Positions 33,990 through 41,371 of a stretch of DNA of 64,000 bases are shown here, piece after piece. Both the position numbers and the translations under genes were made by a program. The notes beneath the pieces are model-generated. The model did not search any database. It saw nothing but the letters and a program-made list of their open reading frames with translations, and had not been told where the DNA came from. Location of the stretch: NCBI RefSeq assembly GCF_014172405.1, contig NZ_WNXC01000012.1, positions 1 to 64,000 of the forward strand, written 5' to 3'. Position 1 is the first letter of the stretch, and the number at the start of each line of letters is the position of its first letter. The stretch is from Pedobacter gandavensis. Lineage in GTDB: Bacteria; Bacteroidota; Bacteroidia; Sphingobacteriales; Sphingobacteriaceae.

Positions 33990-34727
33990 ATGAGAAGAAG
34001 ATACAGTACGAATGATACGCCTGGTTTGAGGTATTTAGAAGATGAAGAGTTAGAGAATCCGCTATTGGTTGTAGAAGAATTCTTTGATGCCATTGATCTT
34101 GAACTCTTCAGGCAGGAGCTCCGATTATTTTTTGCCCTGGCTTTTAATAATCTGGCCTATAAAAATGGTAAAATGTACGAGCCTTCCAGACAGGCAAGTG
34201 TCCATCAACGATTAACCAGGTTTTTGGAAATGGCCTGGTTGGTTCTCAAAAATGAGCGGATTGACCTGCAAATAAAGCAAGATGACCCGCTCTTTCAAAC
34301 TAATGGAATGTGGCGTAGGGGAGGTTTTATTGAAGTCGATAAAAGAATGAAAGACGATAAGATGAAGTATTGTCGGGTATTGGCTGATGAGGAGGTCAAT
34401 AATGTCAGAATGGTATTTGAGCGGCTGTTTGAATACCAATCCTTAAGCGCATGGCAGGATGAACTGGATATGGTATTGTTTTACAGTCTCTGTGACATTC
34501 CAATGGCCGATGAATGTGAAAATGGCCACAACTCATTTCCTATGCATGAGCATTTGGAAAAATTACTGGAATGTATTCATGTGGTTCATGAGCTCCGGGT
34601 AAAAGGAGATGAAGGCTGGAAAGTGCTACCTGTAGATGTAACTTTTCAGAATAAAGATTATCAGTTTTTTCCGCCAGGATTGATTATGAGTATTTTTCGC
34701 CAACAGGAACTAATCCCCGTTTTATGA
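33990..34727 (+). CDS. Unrecognised protein divergent from S24 repressor
   Basis: I do not recognise this 245-residue soluble protein. It opens RRRYSTNDTPGLRYLEDEELENP and is predicted mostly helical, with many acidic and aromatic residues. It contains two short histidine-containing stretches (NGHNSFPMHEHLEKL, CIHVVHELR) but no known catalytic motif, signal peptide or membrane segment. It starts with a good ATG and ends at a bidirectional terminator, and the reading frame has normal composition, so it is probably a real gene. Divergent pairing with the repressor suggests shared regulation. Confidence 0.75.
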   Translation: MRRRYSTNDTPGLRYLEDEELENPLLVVEEFFDAIDLELFRQELRLFFALAFNNLAYKNGKMYEPSRQASVHQRLTRFLEMAWLVLKNERIDLQIKQDDPLFQTNGMWRRGGFIEVDKRMKDDKMKYCRVLADEEVNNVRMVFERLFEYQSLSAWQDELDMVLFYSLCDIPMADECENGHNSFPMHEHLEKLLECIHVVHELRVKGDEGWKVLPVDVTFQNKDYQFFPPGLIMSIFRQQELIPVL

Positions 34728-34729
34728 TT

Positions 34730-34770
34730 AAGCCTCCCTACACTAAACAAAATTTAGCATAGGGAGGCTT
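34730..34770. terminator. Bidirectional terminator
   Basis: AAGCCTCCCTA (34730-34740) pairs with TAGGGAGGCTT (34760-34770), extended by an inner CTAAA/TTTAG stem. It separates the convergent unknown gene and DUF5686 gene and is followed by a T-rich GTTTTAAAAT on the plus side. Confidence 0.8.
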
Positions 34771-34773
34771 GTT

Positions 34774-37224
34774 TTAAAATCCGTAGGAGAGTCTGAATCC
34801 ATGATTAACTCGTTTATTACCATCGTAGGCAAAACCATAAGCGGCTCTGAAGATCAGGCGCTGTAATCCAAAGTAGAATTCCGTGTAGTTTCTTTTTAAA
34901 GGCTGACTTAGGTAGCTCACTCCAACCAGTTCTTCCAGTTTTAACTTACGAAGTATAGGTATTTTGCTGCTGAATCTTCCAGAGAAGTTATGCTCAAAAT
35001 GAGCTTCAAAGTATTCACGATCAGTGCTGAATAGGTAGAAATCAAGGAAAAGAAATTTCCTCATTTCAGGTACACTAAATAAAGAATTGTTACCACTGAA
35101 ATGCTTAAATTCCGGATAATATAGCTGATTGTTATTCAAGAATTTACCAGCCCCGATTACTACAGAAGAATAGCCCCATAAGCCGGAGCTTATTCTGTTC
35201 TGATAAATTTCAGCAGAGATCAGATCGTAATCAACGTCACTACTCATTATCCCTTTGATGCCTTTTTTATAGGATAAGCTTATGCTTGGGTATTTCGACT
35301 GCAGGTAGATCTTTCGATCTGGCATCGTCATGTAGTTTTGCCCGAAGGTATATTTTAAGGAAGCCTCTGCACTGAAAGATTCATAAGTAGGGAATAATGG
35401 CGTTTCCACTTCAGGCGTAAATGGATTATTCGAAGTAAAGGCCTCTTCAGGTACATCCCTGATTCTAAAATGAGTAGTGTTTACCAAATTATAGTTTCGA
35501 CTGTAATGCAGTTTTAAGCTTCCCATTAAGCCATTGGCTAATTCTCTGTTCGTCCCGATATTTACAAATTCTTTCTTATAAAATTTAGAGTAATTGGTTT
35601 CAAATAGAAGGGAGTTAATAGAGTTCCCTAACAGACTCATTGAACCAAGGTTGTTCAGATCGAAAATGCCAGAGCCAGCACTCGCTGTAATGCTAGCGCG
35701 TTTAACCGCATCATAATAATACGTTCCGCTAATGGATGCCGTCAGTTCTTTGTTAGATAAACCATAGCGTATTTCTGGCCTGATCTGGTAGAATTCACCA
35801 TATTCCATCTGTTTGGTATAGGTGATGCCATAGCGCATACCGAAGCCTTCTACGGTGTTGTAAAACAATGCAGGTAAGATCGGATCAAATCTTAAGCTTT
35901 TCTTATCATAGCGATTGTTCAGGCTGTAGCCACCAATCAATAGTTTAAACGGGCCCAGTTTATTGTTTTCTCTTTCTACAGAATCCAGGTAATGTTTGGA
36001 TGTTTTTAAGGCTGCAATGCTATCTTTTCGGATGTAATCCCGACTTTCCTCCGGGGTAAGCGGGATCGGTCTGCTGTTTAACCAAAATAGAGAATCTTTC
36101 TTATTCACAGCTTTTGTGACCTTTAAAATTTCCCCGTTAAAATAGTTCTTCGGGAATTTAGGCTGAATGTTATAATTACTGTAAACACCCACATAATAAC
36201 CTTCGAACTTAAAGCCGAGTACATTTCCTTTAAACTGGAAATTGATGTTGGAAGGCATATAAGTCTTTTCAACCTTTAGAAATTGCTGAGAGATTTGTAG
36301 GGTATCCAGTAAATTGATGCCTGAGCCCTTGGTGAGGTATACATTCGCATTCACCAGATGGTAACTGTCGTCTATGATGTAGATAATCCCATTGAAAACC
36401 GGATCATGCCCCCTTTTAGGAATAACTTCAATCTTATTCACGGTTTTCCCGTTTTCAGTAACCATTCCCAGGAGTTTATACTTATAAAAAGACAAAGCAT
36501 TATCGGCAATAGGAGACACAAAACCACGTGCACTAAGTGTGTTTTCTAGCAAAATGTTCTGGTAGAAGTTGATGATCAGATCCGATGCTTTATTGAAACT
36601 GAACGCGTTATTTCTACCGGCAACTTTGGAAGAAATCATTTCTTCGTGGACTTTATCAGGCAGTTCAAATGAAAATAGTGAAGTTGACTCAGATAAGTAA
36701 AGGATACCTTTTCTATTTGTATCCAGATTTAGTGTTTTCTGAATGTCTCTTCCAAAGAATTTTTTAGGCGCACCAACGAGTTTTTGAACGCCCTTAATAT
36801 AAACATCTGCCGTATAAGCCGGTACTTCAGTCAGGTGTTGTTTTCTTCGTTTGATAGCCTGACGAATGATTTCGTAGGCTGGGTCTTCTGCATTCCCATC
36901 AATAGTTACGCCTGATAAGGTAAATGATTCTGGCGTTAACACGACATTTTCAATGTTTTCTTCTGCGATGGTGATGTTTTTTTCAACAGCCTTAAAACCG
37001 ATCGCTTTGTAAATAATGACAAAAGTACCCTTGTTTAAGGCAAGCGCGTAAATACCATCCACATTTGCTGAAGTGCCTTTTGTGGTATTTTTTACATAAA
37101 CAGAAGCAAAAGGAACGGCATCTCCATTTGTATCTTTAATATTTCCTTTCAATTTAAATTCCTGAGCAAATAATGCGCTAGTTGCGACAAGTATCAGTAA
37201 AAGCGTGAGTTGGATTCTCTTCAT
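34774..37224 (-). CDS. DUF5686 outer-membrane protein with carboxypeptidase-like domain
   Basis: The product (816 residues) has a signal peptide (about 1-20) and a CarboxypepD_reg-like beta-sandwich (about 23-105: FKLKGNIKDTNGDAVPFASVYVKN and a GIYAL strand). A large DUF5686 region follows, with many amphipathic beta strands ending in an aromatic residue (HGFRLSYGF). This architecture is shared with TonB-linked outer-membrane proteins, but no plug domain is seen. It is probably a beta-barrel of the outer membrane; function unknown. It is monocistronic. Confidence 0.85.
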   Translation of the reverse strand: MKRIQLTLLLILVATSALFAQEFKLKGNIKDTNGDAVPFASVYVKNTTKGTSANVDGIYALALNKGTFVIIYKAIGFKAVEKNITIAEENIENVVLTPESFTLSGVTIDGNAEDPAYEIIRQAIKRRKQHLTEVPAYTADVYIKGVQKLVGAPKKFFGRDIQKTLNLDTNRKGILYLSESTSLFSFELPDKVHEEMISSKVAGRNNAFSFNKASDLIINFYQNILLENTLSARGFVSPIADNALSFYKYKLLGMVTENGKTVNKIEVIPKRGHDPVFNGIIYIIDDSYHLVNANVYLTKGSGINLLDTLQISQQFLKVEKTYMPSNINFQFKGNVLGFKFEGYYVGVYSNYNIQPKFPKNYFNGEILKVTKAVNKKDSLFWLNSRPIPLTPEESRDYIRKDSIAALKTSKHYLDSVERENNKLGPFKLLIGGYSLNNRYDKKSLRFDPILPALFYNTVEGFGMRYGITYTKQMEYGEFYQIRPEIRYGLSNKELTASISGTYYYDAVKRASITASAGSGIFDLNNLGSMSLLGNSINSLLFETNYSKFYKKEFVNIGTNRELANGLMGSLKLHYSRNYNLVNTTHFRIRDVPEEAFTSNNPFTPEVETPLFPTYESFSAEASLKYTFGQNYMTMPDRKIYLQSKYPSISLSYKKGIKGIMSSDVDYDLISAEIYQNRISSGLWGYSSVVIGAGKFLNNNQLYYPEFKHFSGNNSLFSVPEMRKFLFLDFYLFSTDREYFEAHFEHNFSGRFSSKIPILRKLKLEELVGVSYLSQPLKRNYTEFYFGLQRLIFRAAYGFAYDGNKRVNHGFRLSYGF

Positions 37225-37313
37225 AGATGGATTAAAGCCTAAATATCGGGTATGTATTCTTAGTTAACAGCAAATTTTTGTTAAAGTTTGTTAATGGGTA
37301 TTGAACAAGGTTG

Positions 37314-37343
37314 TTTGGGTAAGACGATATTTTCATAACTTTG
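37314..37343 (+). promoter_or_regulatory. Promoter of kbl
   Basis: TTTG (37314-37317) and TAACTTTG (37336-37343) are separated by 18 bases, an excellent Bacteroidota promoter. Transcription would start near 37350, giving a leader of about 16 bases to the ATG at 37366. This rules out the TTG at 37345 as the start. Confidence 0.75.
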
Positions 37344-37365
37344 GTTGCAACAAGCAAATAATAGT

Positions 37366-38553
37366 ATGTATAAAACATTACAACCTGTTCTTCAACAAGA
37401 ATTGGAGCAAATAGAAAAAGACGGTTTATTTAAACGTGAACGTGTGATCGTTACCCCACAGGGTGCGGATATCAAAATTAGTACTGGACAGGAAGTGATC
37501 AACTTCTGTGCAAACAACTATTTAGGTTTATCTTCTGATCCACGTGTAACTGAAGCGGCTAAACAAGCAATTGATAAATATGGTTATGGAATGTCATCAG
37601 TTCGTTTTATCTGTGGCACTCAAGATGTACATAAAGAGTTAGAAGAGAAAATATCTAAATTCTTAGGTACTGAAGATACTATTTTATACGCTGCGGCTTT
37701 TGATGCAAATGGTGGTGTTTTCGAACCGCTTTTAAATGATCAGGATGCAATCATTTCTGATGAATTGAATCACGCTTCCATCATTGATGGTGTACGTTTG
37801 TGTAAAGCAAAACGTTTCAGGTATAAAAATGCTGATATGGCTGATTTGGAGCAACAATTAATCGCTGCCAAAGATGCTAGACACCGTATTATTGTGACTG
37901 ATGGTGCTTTTTCTATGGATGGTGTAATCGCTCCATTGGATAAAATCTGTGATTTGGCAGATAAATATGAAGCATTAGTGATGATTGATGAGTCACACTG
38001 TACAGGTTTCATTGGTAAAACAGGTCGTGGAACACACGAGCATTTTAACGTAATGGACAGAGTAGACATCATCACGGGTACTTTAGGTAAAGCATTAGGT
38101 GGTGCATCTGGAGGTTTTACTGCTGGTAAAAAAGAAATTATTGACATGCTACGTCAGCGTTCACGTCCATATTTATTCTCTAACACTTTGGCTCCAGCTA
38201 TTGCAGGTGCTTCGGTTGCAGTATTAGATATGTTAAGCGAGACTACTGACTTAAGAGATAAATTAGAAAGCAACACGGTTTATTTCCGCAAGAAAATGAC
38301 CGAAGCTGGTTTCGACATCAAAGAGGGTGTTCATCCGATTGTTCCGGTGATGCTTTATGATGCTAAATTAGCACAGGAATTTGCTGCTAAGATGCTGGAA
38401 GAAGGTATTTATGTGGTTGGTTTCTACTATCCTGTAGTTGGACAAGGGAAAGCAAGAATCCGCGTACAGCTTTCTGCAGCTCATGAGCAACACCATTTAG
38501 ATAAAGCCATTGCTGCATTTACCAAAGTAGGTAAAGCACTTGGTGTGATCTAA
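37366..38553 (+). CDS. kbl: Glycine C-acetyltransferase (2-amino-3-ketobutyrate CoA ligase)
   Basis: Kbl cleaves 2-amino-3-ketobutyrate with CoA to glycine and acetyl-CoA, completing threonine breakdown begun by Tdh. The 395-residue PLP enzyme of the alpha-oxoamine synthase family has NFCANNYLGLSSDP near the N-terminus, a GYGMSSVRFICGTQ block, DESHCTGFIGKTGRG, and the PLP lysine in TLGKALGGASGGFT. Length is normal. It is a single gene with its own promoter, about 11 kb from tdh. Confidence 0.95.
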   Translation: MYKTLQPVLQQELEQIEKDGLFKRERVIVTPQGADIKISTGQEVINFCANNYLGLSSDPRVTEAAKQAIDKYGYGMSSVRFICGTQDVHKELEEKISKFLGTEDTILYAAAFDANGGVFEPLLNDQDAIISDELNHASIIDGVRLCKAKRFRYKNADMADLEQQLIAAKDARHRIIVTDGAFSMDGVIAPLDKICDLADKYEALVMIDESHCTGFIGKTGRGTHEHFNVMDRVDIITGTLGKALGGASGGFTAGKKEIIDMLRQRSRPYLFSNTLAPAIAGASVAVLDMLSETTDLRDKLESNTVYFRKKMTEAGFDIKEGVHPIVPVMLYDAKLAQEFAAKMLEEGIYVVGFYYPVVGQGKARIRVQLSAAHEQHHLDKAIAAFTKVGKALGVI

Positions 38554-38560
38554 AATATTC

Positions 38561-38618
38561 TCGCTGAGTCCAATTTCTACTCGGACATCCTATTCAAGTT
38601 GATTTTTGGACTCAGCGA
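38561..38618. repeat. 13-base inverted repeat between kbl and pheS
   Basis: TCGCTGAGTCCAA (38561-38573) and TTGGACTCAGCGA (38606-38618) are perfect inverted copies around a 32-base spacer. The loop is too long for a standard terminator and no T-tract follows directly, but its position after kbl makes a 3'-end role likely. It lies upstream of the pheS -7 box, so it is probably not in the pheS leader. Confidence 0.7.
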
Positions 38619-38644
38619 TTATAAAAATATTATATAAATAGCTG

Positions 38645-38652
38645 TATATTTG
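38645..38652 (+). promoter_or_regulatory. -7 element of pheS
   Basis: TATATTTG matches TAnnTTTG and lies only five bases before the pheS ATG at 38658, suggesting a leaderless transcript. No TTTG at -33 spacing was found. Confidence 0.5.
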
Positions 38653-38657
38653 GCCTC

Positions 38658-39695
38658 ATGTTACAAGAGAAGATAACACAATATACTGCTGAAATAAATG
38701 CGTTTTCTACGGATAGCGCTGATGAATTAGAACAATTCCGCATCAGATTCCTTGGTACCAAAGGAATTATCAAAGATATTTTTGATGAGTTTAAGGCTGT
38801 TTCACCTGAGGAAAAAAGAGTCCTGGGTAAAGTTTTAAACGAGTTTAAGCAATTAGCAGAAGCTAAATATCAAACGCTTAAAGATCAAACTGAAGTCACT
38901 GAAACCAAAAAGGATTTAGGCTTAGACTTGACCTTACCTGGGGAAGGATTTGAAATCGGTGCCCGTCATCCACTGGCATTGGTAAGAAGAGAGATCGTCG
39001 AAATTTTCAATAAACTAGGTTTTATTGTTGCTGAAGGTCCCGAGATTGAGGACGATTGGCATAACTTCTCTGCTTTAAACTTTCCTGAAGAGCATCCAGC
39101 GCGTGATATGCAGGATACTTTCTTTATTAAGAAAGGTGGAGAAAAAGGAGATATCGCTTTGCGTACCCATACCTCTTCTGTTCAGGTGAGAATGATGGAA
39201 GAAGGAAAACCTCCTTTCAGAGCCATCATGCCAGGTCGTGTGTATCGTAACGAAGCAATCTCAGCAAGAGCACATTGTTTCTTCCATCAGGTAGAAGGTT
39301 TGTATGTAGATGAGAACGTGTCTTTCGCAGATTTAAAGCAAACGCTGTTTTACTTTGTGCAGGAACTGTATGGTGAAGGAACAAAAGTTCGTTTCCGTCC
39401 TTCTTATTTCCCTTTTACTGAGCCTTCGGCTGAGATGGACATTTCTTGTACCATTTGTAAAGGTGCTGGTTGTCAGTTGTGTAAGCAAAGTGGTTGGGTG
39501 GAGATTCTGGGCTGCGGTATGGTTGATCCGAATGTATTGGAAAATTGTGGTATCGACTCGAAGAAATATAGCGGTTTCGCATTCGGAATGGGAATCGAGC
39601 GCGTCGCTAATTTAAAATTCGAAATCAAAGACCTGAGGTTATTTTCAGAGAATGATGCTCGCTTCTTAAAACAATATAAAACATCATTGATATAA
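38658..39695 (+). CDS. pheS: Phenylalanyl-tRNA synthetase alpha subunit
   Basis: PheS (345 residues) is the catalytic alpha chain of the (alpha-beta)2 class II synthetase. The N-terminal coiled coil (about 1-90) is followed by the catalytic domain: RHPLALVRREIVEIF, motif 2 GRVYRNEAISARAHCFFHQVEG, and motif 3 FAFGMGIERVANL. A cysteine cluster CTICKGAGCQLC, common in this phylum, probably holds a metal. PheT is not adjacent, so the subunits are encoded apart. The next gene is a small lipoprotein 6 bases downstream. Confidence 0.95.
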   Translation: MLQEKITQYTAEINAFSTDSADELEQFRIRFLGTKGIIKDIFDEFKAVSPEEKRVLGKVLNEFKQLAEAKYQTLKDQTEVTETKKDLGLDLTLPGEGFEIGARHPLALVRREIVEIFNKLGFIVAEGPEIEDDWHNFSALNFPEEHPARDMQDTFFIKKGGEKGDIALRTHTSSVQVRMMEEGKPPFRAIMPGRVYRNEAISARAHCFFHQVEGLYVDENVSFADLKQTLFYFVQELYGEGTKVRFRPSYFPFTEPSAEMDISCTICKGAGCQLCKQSGWVEILGCGMVDPNVLENCGIDSKKYSGFAFGMGIERVANLKFEIKDLRLFSENDARFLKQYKTSLI

Positions 39696-39701
39696 GCCTG
39701 A

Positions 39702-40115
39702 ATGATCAAAAGGATAACCGGTACATTAGTAATCTTCCTGCTTTTGGTGGGTTGTGGTAAGGATGAAGGAAGGTATATTCCCAATGTACTTGTCAATTAC
39801 CGAATATCTGAAGCTGAGTTTAATATAAGGGCAAAGGATCGTATACTAGTGGTTCCCAATATCGGGGTAGCTGGCTTGATGATTGTTAAGATTACGCCTG
39901 GTAATTATATTACTTTTGATCAATGCAGTTCCGTTAATCCTGATCAACGTTGTAAGGTTACGCCGGATGATAATTTGATTACGGCTACTGATCCTTGCAG
40001 TGGGGCTAAGTTTTTACTGCTCGACGGCAGTCCGCAGAAAGCGCCGGCTGTACGTTATTTAAAGGTATATCGCACCTCTGTTGGAAGCGATGGGATGATA
40101 AATGTATCTAATTGA
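39702..40115 (+). CDS. Small lipoprotein with degenerate Rieske-like fold
   Basis: The product (137 residues) has a lipoprotein signal ending LVGC (Cys18). The second half resembles Rieske ferredoxin-like lipoproteins of Bacteroidota in spacing and in the LLDGSPQKAPAVRYLKVYR tail. The iron-sulfur ligands are not preserved: the box that should read C-x-H is FDQCSSV, and the second box is DPCSGAKF with Ser in place of His. It retains Cys75, Cys84 and Cys99. A cluster is unlikely. It overlaps the TetR gene by one base (TGATG). Confidence 0.7.
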   Translation: MIKRITGTLVIFLLLVGCGKDEGRYIPNVLVNYRISEAEFNIRAKDRILVVPNIGVAGLMIVKITPGNYITFDQCSSVNPDQRCKVTPDDNLITATDPCSGAKFLLLDGSPQKAPAVRYLKVYRTSVGSDGMINVSN

Positions 40116-40690
40116 TGGAACCAGAGAAAATTAAAGAAAGCATAATCAGGGCTGCAAAGGAGTTGTTCAGGAAATATGGTTATCACAAAACAAGTGTAAA
40201 CGAAATTGCAAAGAAAGCCAGAATAGCTAAAGCGACCATTTATAAGTATTTTGAGAGCAAGGAACAGGTTTTGGATGCCATTTTAATGGATTATCTGGAC
40301 TTAAACCTCCATGAAATTCTAAAGAATAAAGCGCAATTTTCTAATGAGGAAGAACACCTGACTGCATTGGTCATGAAAACCTGCAGGCTTACTTATACTG
40401 TTTGTAATGAATTTATAGGTTGGGATTTTGTTAGAGAGAATGCCAACTCACAGGAATTCTTAAAACACTTGTCTGACCAGTTGGAATCCCTATTGCTTTC
40501 TGCTTACCTGGAACTAGACCATTTCAAAAATAACCCTTCGCGCAAAGAAGGTCTTGCTTTCTTACTGAAAGCAAGTAAAAGTATCGTGTTCTCATTTGCT
40601 TTTACTTCGGTAAGTGATTCCGATGTAAGAAAGAACTTTGTGAGTTTCCAAAAAGAATTATTGCCTTTTCTAGTGAAAGCAGCATTGTAA
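40115..40690 (+). CDS. TetR/AcrR-family transcriptional regulator
   Basis: This 191-residue regulator has its TetR DNA-binding domain at about 5-55 (KESIIRAAKELFRKYGYHKTSVNEIAKKA with recognition helix IAKATIYKYFESKEQVLD). A helical ligand domain follows. The ATG at 40115 overlaps the stop of the lipoprotein gene, so the pair is coupled. A strong terminator follows. Ligand and targets are unknown. Confidence 0.88.
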   Translation: MEPEKIKESIIRAAKELFRKYGYHKTSVNEIAKKARIAKATIYKYFESKEQVLDAILMDYLDLNLHEILKNKAQFSNEEEHLTALVMKTCRLTYTVCNEFIGWDFVRENANSQEFLKHLSDQLESLLLSAYLELDHFKNNPSRKEGLAFLLKASKSIVFSFAFTSVSDSDVRKNFVSFQKELLPFLVKAAL

Positions 40691-40730
40691 AGATTCATCA
40701 TTCCCGCTTTGGGAATTGTAAAATTATATT

Positions 40731-40765
40731 AGAAAGCCCTTCTGAATGGAAGGGCTTTCTTTTTT
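40731..40765 (+). terminator. Intrinsic terminator after TetR gene
   Basis: AGAAAGCCCTTC (40731-40742) and GAAGGGCTTTCT (40749-40760) form a perfect 12-base stem with a 6-base loop, followed by a T-run. This is a textbook terminator for the lipoprotein-TetR transcript. Confidence 0.9.
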
Positions 40766-40827
40766 ACTCATTTTTGTTGCTCTTGGAAAGCAATCAGACA
40801 CTAATGCTGTTATGTGCTCCTTTATTG

Positions 40828-40924
40828 CGGATCTACTTCGGGATTGAGCCGGGTTTTAAAGGCCTTCTGGCCCTACACTAGCCCTATCAAAGCCCTAGAA
40901 GAGCCCTCGTATTGGCTATCCGAA
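40828..40924. repeat. Phased 11-base repeats (CGG and GCCCT units)
   Basis: Short motifs recur at exact 11-base steps. CGG/CGGG begins at 40828, 40839 and 40850; after a 9-base spacer, GCCCT begins at 40870, 40881, 40892 and 40903 (the first three followed by A), and a GGC unit starts at 40914. The bases between motifs differ, so this is periodic motif spacing rather than a simple tandem duplication. The motifs are G-rich on the left and C-rich on the right, like an inverted array. It lies in a 681-base gap between the TetR gene and rlmD. Confidence 0.6.
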
Positions 40925-41084
40925 AATAATAACTATCAGGAATCGATCCTGTGCCCTTTAAATTGACTATCAATGGCTGTTATAGTGGTTATTTTAACAT
41001 AAATTTATTAAAATGACAACTTATACCGTTTTGGTATTTGGTATGAAAATTGCTATTTTGGTCTTGTTATCAACGTAAAAGACA

Positions 41085-41195
41085 ATGAGTAAAGAAGTTT
41101 TAGAGATTTCTGTTTTAGTTGATGAGAAGTTTGATATGAGCTTTAACCTGGTTGAAGGCGTTTTTGGTTTTATCCTGCGTGTTTTTGATAAGTAA
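41085..41195 (+). CDS. Candidate 36-residue small protein
   Basis: An ATG-initiated frame of 36 codons begins MSKEVLEISVLVDEKFDM and ends LRVFDK. Codon use is plausible for the genome and the protein is amphipathic with a short hydrophobic C-terminal half (GVFGFILRVF). A TTTG at 41030-41033 and TATTTTG at 41054-41060, 20 bases apart, form an imperfect promoter about 25 bases upstream. I recognise no family. It occupies the right part of the 40691-41371 gap; nothing else gene-like is seen there. Confidence 0.3.
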   Translation: MSKEVLEISVLVDEKFDMSFNLVEGVFGFILRVFDK

Positions 41196-41356
41196 AAGAT
41201 AACATTTAGATTTCTTATTGGATAGGCTGTAAAAGCCTCATGTAAATCCCTATGTCTTAAAATTCCATTTTCCTTCCTCATGCTGTCCTAAAATTAGTTT
41301 TTACTAATCCTCCTGGCTACCATTGAAAAACATTTACAACGCAATGAAAAAAAACT

Positions 41357-41364
41357 TAAATTTG
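41357..41364 (+). promoter_or_regulatory. -7 element of rlmD
   Basis: TAAATTTG matches TAnnTTTG and ends 7 bases before the rlmD ATG at 41372, again implying a leaderless or nearly leaderless mRNA. TTTA at 41333-41336, 20 bases upstream, is a weak -33 candidate. Confidence 0.5.
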
Positions 41365-41371
41365 CGGCATA

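Noticed and set aside
41021..41281. Minus-strand 86-codon reading frame before rlmD
   Set aside because: It lies opposite the more gene-like 36-codon plus-strand frame, has no homology I recognise and no promoter, so I treat it as chance.
40691..41371. Possible CRISPR array because of regular spacing
   Set aside because: The repeating motif is only 5-6 bases at 11-base steps, far too short for repeats and spacers, and no cas genes are present.
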